From an uncultured Actinomycetes bacterium (GTDB lineage Bacteria; Actinomycetota; Actinomycetes; Nanopelagicales; Nanopelagicaceae): a stretch of DNA of 24,243 bases. The notes under the pieces were generated by a model. That model did not search any database. It saw nothing but the letters and a program-made list of their open reading frames with translations, and had not been told where the DNA came from. The DNA lies in contig CAILBF010000219.1 of NCBI GenBank assembly GCA_903832395.1, positions 1 to 24,243 on the forward strand. The letters are read 5' to 3'. The position numbers and the translations under genes are program-made. Positions 7,871 to 16,498 of the stretch are shown here, in pieces. Position 1 is the stretch's first letter. Each line of letters begins with the position of its first letter.

Positions 7871-8869
7871 ATGGCTAACCATGGAAATATGTACGGTCCA
7901 GATTTTACTTTCCTTGGAATTGAGCGCTGCGATTTAGATATCCCATCAACGTATGCTGACGCCGACATTGTCATTGTTGGCGCACCCATAGATAGTGGAA
8001 CATCACATCGCTCAGGTGCAAAGTTTGGGCCGCAAGCAATTCGTGGCGGAGATTATCTGCCTCATGATGGCCAGCGTCCACATTTAGCATTGCGAATAGA
8101 TTCATTAACGGCGATGAAAGTTGTCGATGCCGGCGATTTAATGATGCCTGGTGGAGATTTAGTTGGATCGCTAGAAGTATTGGCAGTTGCAACTGAGAAA
8201 ATTTCACGCGCTGGAGCAATCCCAGTAATCCTTGGGGGAGACCATTCAATTGCTTCAGCCGATGTTGCGGGCATTGCACGGCACCGCGGCCTTGGAAAGA
8301 TTTCAATGATTCACTTCGATGCACACGCTGATACCGGTGAAGATCAATTCGGCGCATTAATTGGCCACGGAACTCCGATGCGTCGTTTGATTGACAATGG
8401 AATTGTTCGCGGAGATCGCTTCTTGCAGCTTGGTCTTCGCGGCTATTGGCCAGCTCCAAAGACCCTCGATTGGATGCGCGATCAAGGTATGCGCTCCTAT
8501 GAGATGACTGAGATTCATCACCGTGGTTTAAATACTGTTTTAGATGAATCCTTTGCAACTCTGACCGATGGCTGTGATGGCGTTTTCTTATCGGTAGATA
8601 TCGACGTTGTTGATCCTGGAATGGCACCTGGCACTGGCACGCCAGAGCCCGGTGGAATGACGAGTCGCGAACTTTTGGAATCAGTTCGACGAATCTGTCT
8701 GGAACTTCCAGTTGTTGGTATTGATATTGTTGAAGTTGCACCTGCCTTTGATAGTGCCGACATCACAGCAATCTTGGCTAACCGAGTAGTTCTAGAGGCG
8801 TTAAGTGCGATTGCTAAGCGCCGTTCGGGAGAGAAGTATTCACCAACACAAAATCTACTGGATCGCTAA
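7871..8869 (+). CDS. speB: Agmatinase-family ureohydrolase
   Basis: A 332-aa binuclear manganese enzyme of the arginase/agmatinase family that removes urea from a guanidino compound; agmatine would give putrescine. Metal ligands are visible: His125 in GGDHS (122-126), Asp150, His152 and Asp154 in DAHAD, and Asp243 and Asp245 in SVDIDVVDP. The downstream GTGTPEPGG (254-262) matches the family substrate loop. His166 in GHGT fits the agmatinase-type active-site loop. Polyamine context favours agmatine, but guanidinobutyrate or guanidinopropionate hydrolase activity cannot be excluded. It starts 24 nt after the oxidoreductase and its TAA is immediately followed by the dxr ATG. Confidence 0.87.
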   Translation: MANHGNMYGPDFTFLGIERCDLDIPSTYADADIVIVGAPIDSGTSHRSGAKFGPQAIRGGDYLPHDGQRPHLALRIDSLTAMKVVDAGDLMMPGGDLVGSLEVLAVATEKISRAGAIPVILGGDHSIASADVAGIARHRGLGKISMIHFDAHADTGEDQFGALIGHGTPMRRLIDNGIVRGDRFLQLGLRGYWPAPKTLDWMRDQGMRSYEMTEIHHRGLNTVLDESFATLTDGCDGVFLSVDIDVVDPGMAPGTGTPEPGGMTSRELLESVRRICLELPVVGIDIVEVAPAFDSADITAILANRVVLEALSAIAKRRSGEKYSPTQNLLDR

Positions 8870-10015
8870 ATGCGCGAAGTTGTAATTCTTGGTTCGAGCG
8901 GTTCGATTGGCACACAAGCACTTGAAATCATTGCCGCAAATCCAGATTCTTTCCGTGTCATTGCAATTACATCTGCCGGTACCAATCCAGCGCTCGTTAT
9001 TGAACAAGCTAAAGCATTCAATGTGGCATTTGTCGGGGTAGTTAATAATGCCGACATAATCCGTGAAGCTCTTCCGGGAGTGAAAGTAATTGATGGCCCA
9101 TTTGCATCTACAGAGATTGCTTCAATTGAATGTGATGTTGTTTTAAATGGAATCACCGGCTCGATCGGACTTGGACCAACCCTTGCTGCACTCGATGCTG
9201 GAAATACGTTAGCTCTTGCCAATAAGGAATCCCTCGTTGCAGCTGGCGAACTGGTTATGTCGAAGGCGAGAGCTCATCAAATTCTCCCCGTCGATTCAGA
9301 GCATTCGGCAATATGGCAATCTTCCTTAGCTGGTAAAAAGGAAGAGATTGCACGGCTAATTTTAACGGCAAGTGGTGGAGCCTTTATTGATCGAGCAGAT
9401 TTATCCGATGTAAGCGTGAAAGACGCGCTCAAACATCCAACGTGGAGTATGGGCGCAGTAGTAACGATTAACTCTGCAACTTTAGTAAATAAGGGGCTAG
9501 AAATAATTGAGGCGCATCATTTATTTGGTGTGCCATACAACAAAATAGAGGCGGTAATTCATCGCCAGTCAGTTGTTCATTCCATGGTCGAATTTGTAGA
9601 TGGCTCCACGATTGCACAAGCGAGTCCGCCAAATATGAAAGGTGCAATTGCATATGCGCTCAGCTTCCCGGGCCGCTTAGCCAAGGCGACTGCGCCAATT
9701 AATTGGAGCGTGATGCACAACTGGAGTTTCGAGCCAATCGATCAAGGGAAATTCCCCTCCATTGCACTTGCGCGACATTGCGGTGAATTAGGTGGGGGGA
9801 TGCCCACAATTTTTAATGCCGCCAATGAAACTGCAGTAGAGGCATTCATCGATGGAAAGATTGCTTTTTCATCGATTGTCTCGGTCGTAGAGTCGGTCGT
9901 TACTGAAAGTGAAGGATCTGCCCCTTTGACCCTGCGTGATTTAGCAGATGTCAGAGCCATCGAGGATGATGCCAAGTCGCGAACTCGCAATCACCTATTA
10001 AGATTGGCCCCATAA
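8870..10015 (+). CDS. dxr: 1-deoxy-D-xylulose 5-phosphate reductoisomerase
   Basis: Second enzyme of the MEP isoprenoid pathway. It converts 1-deoxyxylulose 5-phosphate to MEP with NADPH and a divalent metal. The 381-aa protein has the NADPH motif GSSGSIG (8-14), ANKES (117-121) and the metal-site PVDSEHSAIWQ (140-150, ligands Asp142 and Glu144), then SGGAF. Its ATG directly follows the agmatinase stop and no SD is seen, so it depends on coupling or readthrough. Its stop overlaps rseP by 1 nt. Confidence 0.97.
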   Translation: MREVVILGSSGSIGTQALEIIAANPDSFRVIAITSAGTNPALVIEQAKAFNVAFVGVVNNADIIREALPGVKVIDGPFASTEIASIECDVVLNGITGSIGLGPTLAALDAGNTLALANKESLVAAGELVMSKARAHQILPVDSEHSAIWQSSLAGKKEEIARLILTASGGAFIDRADLSDVSVKDALKHPTWSMGAVVTINSATLVNKGLEIIEAHHLFGVPYNKIEAVIHRQSVVHSMVEFVDGSTIAQASPPNMKGAIAYALSFPGRLAKATAPINWSVMHNWSFEPIDQGKFPSIALARHCGELGGGMPTIFNAANETAVEAFIDGKIAFSSIVSVVESVVTESEGSAPLTLRDLADVRAIEDDAKSRTRNHLLRLAP

Positions 10016-11160
10016 TGCAGATACTTGGAATCCTCGCCTTTGTTGTTGCCCTACTAATTTCAGTAATGATTCACGAATTTGGTCATTATGTAACGGCCAA
10101 GCATTTCGGCATGAAAGTATCCGAGTTTTTCTTAGGTTTCGGTACACGTATCTGGTCATACCGACGAGGCGAAACTGAGTTTGGAATTAAAGCCGTACCT
10201 GCCGGTGGTTACTGCAGAATCGAAGGCATGACGCCCGGAGATGTAATGCCACCCGGGGAAGAGGCCAGAGCTTTTTATGGAGCAACATCCGGGCGTAAGT
10301 TAGTTGTTTTAAGTGCAGGCTCATTACTCCATTTTGTTATTGGGTACTTACTTCTCTTTACCCTCTTTGTCGGCGTTGGAACTACCCAAGTATTGCCGGT
10401 TATTGGCGAGGTAATGAAAAAATCTGCCGCTGCCACATCTGGAATTATGGTCGGTGATGAAGTTACATCTATTAATGGCAAGAAAGTCAGTGACTGGAGC
10501 AAGGACGTCAGTGCAATTCGCAACTCACAAGGTAAAGAGTTAATACTAGGAATTAAGCGCGCTGGCCAGGATTTAATTATCACAGCAACGCCAACCTTAG
10601 AAACAGTTGATGGTAAAAAGCGATTCCTTTTAGGAATAATCAATAAGACCGGGCTACATCGCAGCCCGGTGCTGACATCGTTTAAGGATGCCGGAATTAT
10701 TACCAAGAGCTTCCTCGTTGAGAGCGTTAAATCATTGGTAAAACTGCCTGCCAAAATTCCGGCGCTTTGGGGTCAAACCGTTAGTGGCCAAACACGTGAC
10801 GCTAACGGATTAGTTGGAATAGTTGGTGTTGCGCGAGTTTCAGGCCAGGCAGTCAGCAGCACGAAGTTATCTCCCGCAGAGCGGCTTGGTACTTTCATTT
10901 TAATTATCGCAAGCTTGAATATTTTTGTTGGTCTCTTTAATTTGCTGCCACTGTTGCCACTAGATGGCGGACATATGGCAGTTGCGATCGCCGATGAGAT
11001 TCGAGCTTTTCTGGCTCGAATCCGTGGTCGAGCACGGCCAGCTGCCATTGATGTCACAGTTTTGACGCCAATCACGATGGTGGTCTTTGTCATATTAGCG
11101 GCGTTAACGGTCATGCTTCTTGTGGCCGATATCGTCAATCCAGTCTCGCTCAATCTTTAG
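10015..11160 (+). CDS. rseP: RseP-family site-2 zinc metalloprotease
   Basis: A 381-aa membrane protease of family M50 that cuts transmembrane segments such as those of anti-sigma factors. The zinc motif HEFGH (20-24) lies in the first helix, and the third ligand is in LPLDGGH (314-320). A PDZ domain spans about 125-200 (MVGDEVTSINGKKVSD is typical). Further helices are near 98-120, 291-312 and 350-372. Its place between dxr and ispG is the usual actinobacterial order. It overlaps dxr by 1 nt. The natural substrate is not evident here. Confidence 0.95.
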   Translation: MQILGILAFVVALLISVMIHEFGHYVTAKHFGMKVSEFFLGFGTRIWSYRRGETEFGIKAVPAGGYCRIEGMTPGDVMPPGEEARAFYGATSGRKLVVLSAGSLLHFVIGYLLLFTLFVGVGTTQVLPVIGEVMKKSAAATSGIMVGDEVTSINGKKVSDWSKDVSAIRNSQGKELILGIKRAGQDLIITATPTLETVDGKKRFLLGIINKTGLHRSPVLTSFKDAGIITKSFLVESVKSLVKLPAKIPALWGQTVSGQTRDANGLVGIVGVARVSGQAVSSTKLSPAERLGTFILIIASLNIFVGLFNLLPLLPLDGGHMAVAIADEIRAFLARIRGRARPAAIDVTVLTPITMVVFVILAALTVMLLVADIVNPVSLNL

Positions 11161-11192
11161 CGCCGCGCGCCTTCTTACGGCAGAATAGCGAC

Positions 11193-12344
11193 ATGGTCGA
11201 TTTAGGAATTCCGAGCGCTCCACCACCAACGCTGGCACCCCGCCGAAAGACTAAGCAGTTAATGGTCGGCAAAGTTGGAGTGGGAAGCGATTTTCCCGTA
11301 AGCGTTCAATCAATGTGCACAACGCTGACCTCTGATGTAAATGCCACACTGCAGCAGATTGCCGAATTAACAGCTTCTGGATGTCAGATCGTCCGCGTTG
11401 CAGTTCCAAGTCAAGATGATGCCGACGCCCTTGCACAGATTGCAAAGAAATCGCAGATTCCAGTAATCGCCGATATCCACTTTCAACCAAAGTATATTTT
11501 CGCCGCAATTGATGCGGGTTGCGCGGCAGTGCGCGTTAATCCTGGCAACATTAAGCAGTTCGATGACAAAGTCAAAGAAGTTGCAAAAGCTGCCGGTGAT
11601 GCAGGTATTCCAATTCGAATTGGTGTCAACGCTGGATCTTTAGATCCGCGGTTGCTTGCCAAGTATGGGAAAGCAACACCTGAGGCATTAGCCGAGTCTG
11701 CTTTATGGGAAGCATCGCTCTTTGAAGAGCATGGATTTTCAGATATTAAAATTTCGGTCAAACACCATGATCCTGTAACAATGGTAAAGGCCTATCGTTT
11801 ATTGGCCGCACAGTGTGACTATCCATTACATCTTGGTGTCACTGAAGCAGGTCCAATTTTTCAGGGCACTATTAAGTCTGCTACTGCATTTTCAATTTTA
11901 TTAGCTGAAGGTATCGGCGACACAATCCGAGTTTCACTGTCAGCGCCTCCAGTTGAGGAAGTAAAAGTTGGAATTTCAATTTTAGAGTCACTGAATCTTC
12001 GCCAACGTAAGCTTGAAATCGTGTCATGTCCTTCATGCGGGCGTGCACAAGTCGATGTCTATTCATTGGCTGAAAAAGTTCAAGCCGGCTTAGAAGGTAT
12101 GACCGTCCCACTTCGTGTTGCCGTCATGGGCTGCGTTGTGAATGGACCAGGGGAGGCGCGAGAAGCCGACCTTGGTGTTGCATCTGGAAATGGCAAGGGA
12201 CAGATATTTGTTAAGGGCGAAGTTATTAAAACCGTGTCTGAATCAATGATTGTTGAAACTTTAATTGAAGAAGCTATGCGTTTAGCCGAAGAAATGGAAG
12301 CTGCGGGCGTTGCATCAGGCATGCCTACCGTTGATGTTAGGTAG
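11193..12344 (+). CDS. ispG: 4-hydroxy-3-methylbut-2-enyl diphosphate synthase (GcpE)
   Basis: Iron-sulfur enzyme of the MEP pathway that turns methylerythritol cyclodiphosphate into HMBPP. The 383-aa length fits the short, two-domain bacterial form. Early TIM-barrel motifs are clear (PVSVQSMCTT at 35-44, VRVNPGNI at 113-120). The three cluster cysteines are C279 and C282 (CPSCGRAQ) and C314 (GCVVNGPGE), with Glu321 next to the last. A 32-nt gap separates it from rseP. No SD is visible; CAGAAT at 11181-11186 is a weak possible -10 for a leaderless start. Confidence 0.97.
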   Translation: MVDLGIPSAPPPTLAPRRKTKQLMVGKVGVGSDFPVSVQSMCTTLTSDVNATLQQIAELTASGCQIVRVAVPSQDDADALAQIAKKSQIPVIADIHFQPKYIFAAIDAGCAAVRVNPGNIKQFDDKVKEVAKAAGDAGIPIRIGVNAGSLDPRLLAKYGKATPEALAESALWEASLFEEHGFSDIKISVKHHDPVTMVKAYRLLAAQCDYPLHLGVTEAGPIFQGTIKSATAFSILLAEGIGDTIRVSLSAPPVEEVKVGISILESLNLRQRKLEIVSCPSCGRAQVDVYSLAEKVQAGLEGMTVPLRVAVMGCVVNGPGEAREADLGVASGNGKGQIFVKGEVIKTVSESMIVETLIEEAMRLAEEMEAAGVASGMPTVDVR

Positions 12345-12347
12345 GCT
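12342..12347 (+). promoter_or_regulatory. Candidate leaderless -10 box for proS
   Basis: TAGGCT, whose TAG is also the ispG stop codon, lies 6 nt before ATG 12354. There is no SD in the 9-nt gap between the genes. This is the TANNNT-N6-ATG layout of leaderless genes. Confidence 0.4.
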
Positions 12348-12353
12348 CACCTC

Positions 12354-14078
12354 ATGTTGAAAATGTCCACGCTCTTTTTGCGTACCCTGCGTGATGATCC
12401 AGCCGATGCTGAAGTTGCAAGCCACCGTTTACTGGTACGCGCCGGATATATTCGCCGAATCGCTGCTGGTATTTACTCCTGGCTCCCTCTAGGAGTCATC
12501 ACGCTTCGCAACGTAGAAAACGTTGTACGGCAAGAGATGGATAAAGCGGGCTTTCAAGAGGTTCATTTTCCGGCACTCTTGCCACGCGAGGCGTATGAGA
12601 CAACTAATCGTTGGGAAGAGTACGGCCCATCCTTATTTCGCTTACAAGATCGTAAAGGTGCCGATTATTTATTAGGCCCAACCCATGAAGAGATGTTCAC
12701 GCTTATGGTTAAGAGTGAGTACTCCTCGTATAAAGACTTACCCCTGTCTATCTATCAAATTCAAACTAAGTATCGCGATGAAGCCCGCCCACGCAGTGGA
12801 ATCATCCGCGGTCGCGAATTTGTCATGAAAGATTCGTATTCATTTGATATCGACGATGCCGGGTTAGATGTCTCTTATCAAAAGCACCGTGATGCCTACG
12901 TTAGCTGTTTTAATCGTTTAGGTATGAAGTACAACATCGTTAAAGCCGTCTCGGGTGCGATGGGTGGATCTAAATCAGAAGAGTTCTTAGCTCCTTGCCC
13001 AACTGGTGAAGATACCTACGTTCTCTGTCCGAAGTGCGGCTATGCAGCTAACGTCGAAGCGATGATTACAAAAGTTGCAGTCGGTGATCCAACCGGAGTT
13101 CCAGCCCTAGAAGAGTTAGATACCCCTAATACGCCAACGATTGATTCTTTGGTGGCGGTCATGAATGAGAAATTCGGCAGTGGGTATACGGCCGCTGATA
13201 CTTTAAAAAATATTATGTTGGTTGCCGATGGCAAAGCGATTGCCGTACTTGTTCCAGGAGATCGCGAAGTTGATTTAAAGCGCTTGCAAGAAAACTTAGA
13301 TGGAGTCCATGAACTTCGCGTCTTCGAAGAGGCCGATTTTGCTAAACATCCAAGCCTTGTTAAGGGTTACATCGGGCCACAAGATGCAAAGAAATCTGGA
13401 ATTACAGTCTATGCAGATCCACGCATCGCACCAGGTACTTCATGGATAAGCGGAGCTAATAAAAAGGATCGCCACGCGCGATTTGTTGTTAATGGTCGCG
13501 ACTTCACACCTGATGCATATGTCGAAGCGGCCGAAGTTCGTGCTGGAGATTCATGCCCAGAGTGCGCAACTGAGATTCTTATCGATCGTGCAATTGAAAT
13601 CGGTCATATTTTTCAATTAGGCCGAAAGTATGCCGATGCACTTAACCTGACGGTCTTAGATCAAAACGGCAAATCTCAAGTCGTCACAATGGGTTCTTAC
13701 GGTATTGGCGTCTCACGCGCCGTTGCCGCCATTGCTGAACAAACCTGCGATGAGATTGGCCTTAACTGGCCCGCTGAAATTGCACCAGCCAAGGTGCACA
13801 TTGTTGCTACCGGCAAAGATGATCTTATCTTTGATACTGCGCTCACGCTTGGCACAGATTTAGAGGCTATTGGAATTTCAGTCATGCTCGATGATCGTCG
13901 TGATGCAAGTGCCGGCGTTAAGTTTAAAGATGCCGAGCTCATTGGAAATCCCATCATCGTCGTAGTTGGAAAAGCTTTAGCGCAAGGCAATGTTGAAGTT
14001 CGTGTTCGTGCAAGTGGGGAAAAGAGTGAAGTACCAATAGGCGAGGCCGTACGTTCAATCGCAGCGCTACTTAAATAA
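12354..14078 (+). CDS. proS: Prolyl-tRNA synthetase, bacterial type
   Basis: Class II aminoacyl-tRNA synthetase that charges tRNA-Pro. The 574-aa protein has TNRWEEYGP (83-91), GPTHEE (108-113), motif 2 RDEARPRSGIIRGREF (141-156) and motif 3 GSYGIGVSR (447-455). The long insertion between motifs 2 and 3 (about 220-400) is the YbaK-like editing domain of bacterial ProRS, here bounded by CPKC (225-228) and CPEC (401-404) pairs that may bind zinc. The C-terminal 100 residues are the anticodon-binding domain. The start MLKMSTLFLRTLRDDPADAE fits actinobacterial ProRS; an inner Met at residue 4 is possible. Confidence 0.97.
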   Translation: MLKMSTLFLRTLRDDPADAEVASHRLLVRAGYIRRIAAGIYSWLPLGVITLRNVENVVRQEMDKAGFQEVHFPALLPREAYETTNRWEEYGPSLFRLQDRKGADYLLGPTHEEMFTLMVKSEYSSYKDLPLSIYQIQTKYRDEARPRSGIIRGREFVMKDSYSFDIDDAGLDVSYQKHRDAYVSCFNRLGMKYNIVKAVSGAMGGSKSEEFLAPCPTGEDTYVLCPKCGYAANVEAMITKVAVGDPTGVPALEELDTPNTPTIDSLVAVMNEKFGSGYTAADTLKNIMLVADGKAIAVLVPGDREVDLKRLQENLDGVHELRVFEEADFAKHPSLVKGYIGPQDAKKSGITVYADPRIAPGTSWISGANKKDRHARFVVNGRDFTPDAYVEAAEVRAGDSCPECATEILIDRAIEIGHIFQLGRKYADALNLTVLDQNGKSQVVTMGSYGIGVSRAVAAIAEQTCDEIGLNWPAEIAPAKVHIVATGKDDLIFDTALTLGTDLEAIGISVMLDDRRDASAGVKFKDAELIGNPIIVVVGKALAQGNVEVRVRASGEKSEVPIGEAVRSIAALLK

Positions 14079-14088
14079 GGCGGCACAC

Positions 14089-14868
14089 TTGGGTCAGTTA
14101 ACGATTGCATCTGGGTTATTTCTGCTGTGTGCATCGTTTTTCGCGGGCTTTGTAGATTCAATTGCGGGCGGTGGGGGATTAATTCAACTTCCTGCACTTT
14201 TAATCGGCCTACCTAAGACTGAAACGGTAACGGTTCTCGGTACAAATAAGTTGGCATCAGTGTTTGGGACAGCCACTGCCGCATCCCTTTACCGCCGTCA
14301 AATAAAACCCGAGCCTAAAGTTCTCATCGCAATGGCGTTACCGGCATTTATTGGATCGGCTGCTGGAGCATCCCTTGCCTCCAGAATTCCCACATCAAGT
14401 ATGCGACCTATCGTCTTGGTTCTTTTAATCGTCGTTGCTATTTATACGTGGTTAAAGCCTGACCTGGGAAAGATTGAGCTTCTCAAACATCACTCGACGC
14501 GCCGGATTCAGATTGCGATTGCCGCTGGAGCGGTTATCGGTTTCTATGATGGGATCTTCGGCCCGGGTACTGGTTCATTTCTAATGCTCGTTTTAGTTGC
14601 ATCGCTGGGCTACGCCTTTATAACGGCATCGGCGATTGCAAAGGTTGTTAATGTTTCAACCAATTTAGGCGCAATCCTTATCTTTGGTATTCACGGCGCA
14701 ATTATTTGGCAGATAGGTCTAGCCCTTGGTGTAGCCAATGTAACGGGGGCGGTACTTGGCTCGCGGTTGGCTATCCGTGGTGGTTCCACCTTGGTGCGTA
14801 AAGTTTTCCTTATCGTGACGGTTGCGCTGATTATTAAAGTAGGAATTGATACTTTTCAAAGTTTCTAG
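14089..14868 (+). CDS. TauE/SafE-family membrane permease
   Basis: A 259-aa polytopic membrane protein. The N-terminal FAGFVDSIAGGGGLIQLPAL (18-37) is the family hallmark, and a related FYDGIFGPGTGSF recurs halfway, giving the two-fold repeat of this fold. About 7-8 hydrophobic segments are seen. Family members export or import sulfite, sulfonates or other anions; the substrate here is unknown. The start is TTG 14089, with AAGGCGG at 14077-14083 as a possible SD and only 10 nt after proS. The alternatives further in would remove the conserved first motif. It is not part of the conserved translation block and may simply ride on the proS transcript. Confidence 0.85.
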   Translation: MGQLTIASGLFLLCASFFAGFVDSIAGGGGLIQLPALLIGLPKTETVTVLGTNKLASVFGTATAASLYRRQIKPEPKVLIAMALPAFIGSAAGASLASRIPTSSMRPIVLVLLIVVAIYTWLKPDLGKIELLKHHSTRRIQIAIAAGAVIGFYDGIFGPGTGSFLMLVLVASLGYAFITASAIAKVVNVSTNLGAILIFGIHGAIIWQIGLALGVANVTGAVLGSRLAIRGGSTLVRKVFLIVTVALIIKVGIDTFQSF

Positions 14869-14875
14869 TTACACT
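14846..14875 (+). promoter_or_regulatory. Candidate promoter for the rimP-nusA operon
   Basis: TTGATA (14846-14851; 5 of 6 to TTGACA), an 18-nt spacer, then TACACT (14870-14875; 4 of 6). It overlaps the end of the permease gene and would give a leader of about 27 nt before rimP. This is the best two-box promoter in the window. Confidence 0.45.
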
Positions 14876-14908
14876 TAGCGCTACAACTTAATAAGAAAGT
14901 AGCCACTT

Positions 14909-15379
14909 ATGTCGCTTCAAGACTCACTGACCGAACTTCTCAAACCTGCGGTAGAAAATGCAGGTTTCTTCCTAGAGCAAGTTCTCGTCACTAACCCAGG
15001 TAATCACCGAATTCTGACCTGCGTAGTTGATGGCCCAAAGCCCCTCAATCTCGATGAAGTCACAGTTGTTTCGCGCTTGATTTCAGAGCTTCTCGATGAG
15101 AGCGAGCTCATTGACGATGCATTTACGCTTGAAGTAACTTCCCCTGGCGTTGATCGCCCCCTGACGCAGCGCCGCCACTGGGAAAAGAATGTAACTCGAG
15201 TAATTTCAATGTCCATGAACGATGGAAGTTCATTGACTGCACGCCTAACCGAACTCCGTGAGAATGATGCAACCTTCGTTGAAAATATTAAAGGCCGCAT
15301 GAAGACACACATTGTTGTTTTGGCGGATATCAAAAAGGCGAATGTAGAAGTTGAATTTAGCCGCAAGGATGAAGACTAA
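14909..15379 (+). CDS. rimP: Ribosome maturation factor RimP
   Basis: A 156-aa cytosolic factor for 30S subunit maturation. The N-terminal domain includes ENAGFFLEQVLV and the conserved LEVTSPGVDRPL (about 72-83), a RimP hallmark. The C-terminal part is a small Sm-like barrel. It heads the rimP-nusA-infB set found in most bacteria and overlaps nusA by 1 nt (TAATG). The 40-nt gap upstream holds no strong SD (AAGAAAG at 14893-14899 at best). Confidence 0.94.
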   Translation: MSLQDSLTELLKPAVENAGFFLEQVLVTNPGNHRILTCVVDGPKPLNLDEVTVVSRLISELLDESELIDDAFTLEVTSPGVDRPLTQRRHWEKNVTRVISMSMNDGSSLTARLTELRENDATFVENIKGRMKTHIVVLADIKKANVEVEFSRKDED

Positions 15380-16350
15380 TGCATGTCGAGATGAGCGCTT
15401 TAGTAGCTCTAACTACTGAAAAAGGAATTCCACTTGAGCAGTTAATCCAAGCGATTGAAATCGGTGTACTCACCGCTTACAACCAGACTGAAGAAGCTAA
15501 GCGTCATGCACGCGCGGCACTGGATCGTGAGACTGGCGAAATTCAAATTTTGATTCCGCAGTTCAATGAAATTGGAGAGAGAATTGGCGATGAGCCAGAT
15601 ATGCCAGAAGGTTTCTCCCGCGTAGCAACATCGACGGCCCGACAGATTATTAAGTTGAAGATGCGCGAGACAAACGATGCATCAATTGTTGGCGAGTTCA
15701 CTGGAAATGTCGGCGATGTAATCTCCGGTGTGGTTCAACAAGGACGAGATCCAAAGATGATCAACGTTAACTTAGGTCGAACAGAGGGTCGCATACCTCC
15801 ACAGGAACAAGTTCCAGGTGAGGTTTACAATCACGGCGATCGAATCAAATGTTTTGTTGTTGAAGTGAAGCAGGGTTTAAAAGGGCCTGAGATTATGTTG
15901 TCTCGATCTCACCCGGCGTTAGTAAAACAGTTATTTGCATTTGAAGTTCCAGAGATTAACGACCGCATCGTAGAAATTATGGCCGTTGCGCGCGAAGCCG
16001 GACATCGCACTAAAGTGGCCGTTAAATCTCATCGTGCGGGAGTAAGTCCTAAAGGTTCTTTAATTGGTCCAATGGGCTCGCGTGCACGCGCCGTTATGGA
16101 TGAACTTCACGGAGAGAAAATCGATATCGTCGATTGGTCTGAAGATCCAGCGACTTTTATCGCCCATGCTCTAGCCCCGTCCAAGGTGGTCTCTGTTGAA
16201 ATCACTGATTTAGCCGCACGGAGCGCAAAAGTCATTGTTCCTGACTATCAACTCTCATTGGCTATTGGAAAAGATGGACAAAATGCACGCTTGGCCGCGC
16301 GATTAACTGGCTGGCGCATAGATATTCATCCCGATAACCCCATTATGTAA
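15379..16350 (+). CDS. nusA: Transcription termination/antitermination factor NusA
   Basis: A 323-aa RNA polymerase-binding protein that modulates pausing, termination and antitermination. The order is an N-terminal RNAP-binding domain (1 to about 105), an S1 domain (about 108-180, with NVGDVISGVVQQGRDPKMINV), then two KH domains with GPMGSRARA and AIGKDGQNARLAARLTGW. It lacks the C-terminal acidic repeats of the enterobacterial protein, as is normal for Actinobacteria. It is translationally coupled to rimP. Unlike many relatives, it is not followed by ylxR. Confidence 0.97.
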   Translation: MHVEMSALVALTTEKGIPLEQLIQAIEIGVLTAYNQTEEAKRHARAALDRETGEIQILIPQFNEIGERIGDEPDMPEGFSRVATSTARQIIKLKMRETNDASIVGEFTGNVGDVISGVVQQGRDPKMINVNLGRTEGRIPPQEQVPGEVYNHGDRIKCFVVEVKQGLKGPEIMLSRSHPALVKQLFAFEVPEINDRIVEIMAVAREAGHRTKVAVKSHRAGVSPKGSLIGPMGSRARAVMDELHGEKIDIVDWSEDPATFIAHALAPSKVVSVEITDLAARSAKVIVPDYQLSLAIGKDGQNARLAARLTGWRIDIHPDNPIM

Positions 16351-16498
16351 AGATGGCCCTCATTAGGTACGATGGCCCCCTGCTAGATAACTGAAATGGA
16401 TATGAAAGATATGAAACTCACATGAGCTCGCTAGAACTATGAGGTCGTACAACTAGGGCTTGCATGTGCGTTATATGCGGGCCAAGACAGGGGAAAAT
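16351..16498 (+). other. nusA-infB intergenic segment with short repeats
   Basis: This 148-nt gap contains GATGGCCC twice (16352-16359 and 16371-16378) and a perfect tandem GATATGAAA x2 (16399-16416). CTCACATGAG (16417-16426) is a near-palindrome. No ORF resembling ylxR is present. AGGGGA at 16489-16494 is the SD for infB, 4 nt before GTG 16499. I see -10-like TACAAC (16448-16453) but no matching -35. Confidence 0.5.

Noticed and set aside
7971..8741. Long minus-strand open frame (256 aa) opposite the agmatinase
   Set aside because: It lies fully within a gene with clear catalytic motifs. Its translation is rich in Gln, His, Leu and Arg with no domain, as expected from an antisense reading.
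16460..16498. Longer IF-2 starting at TTG 16460
   Set aside because: The added 13 residues are not part of the family. GTG 16499 has AGGGGA upstream and begins the conserved N-terminus.
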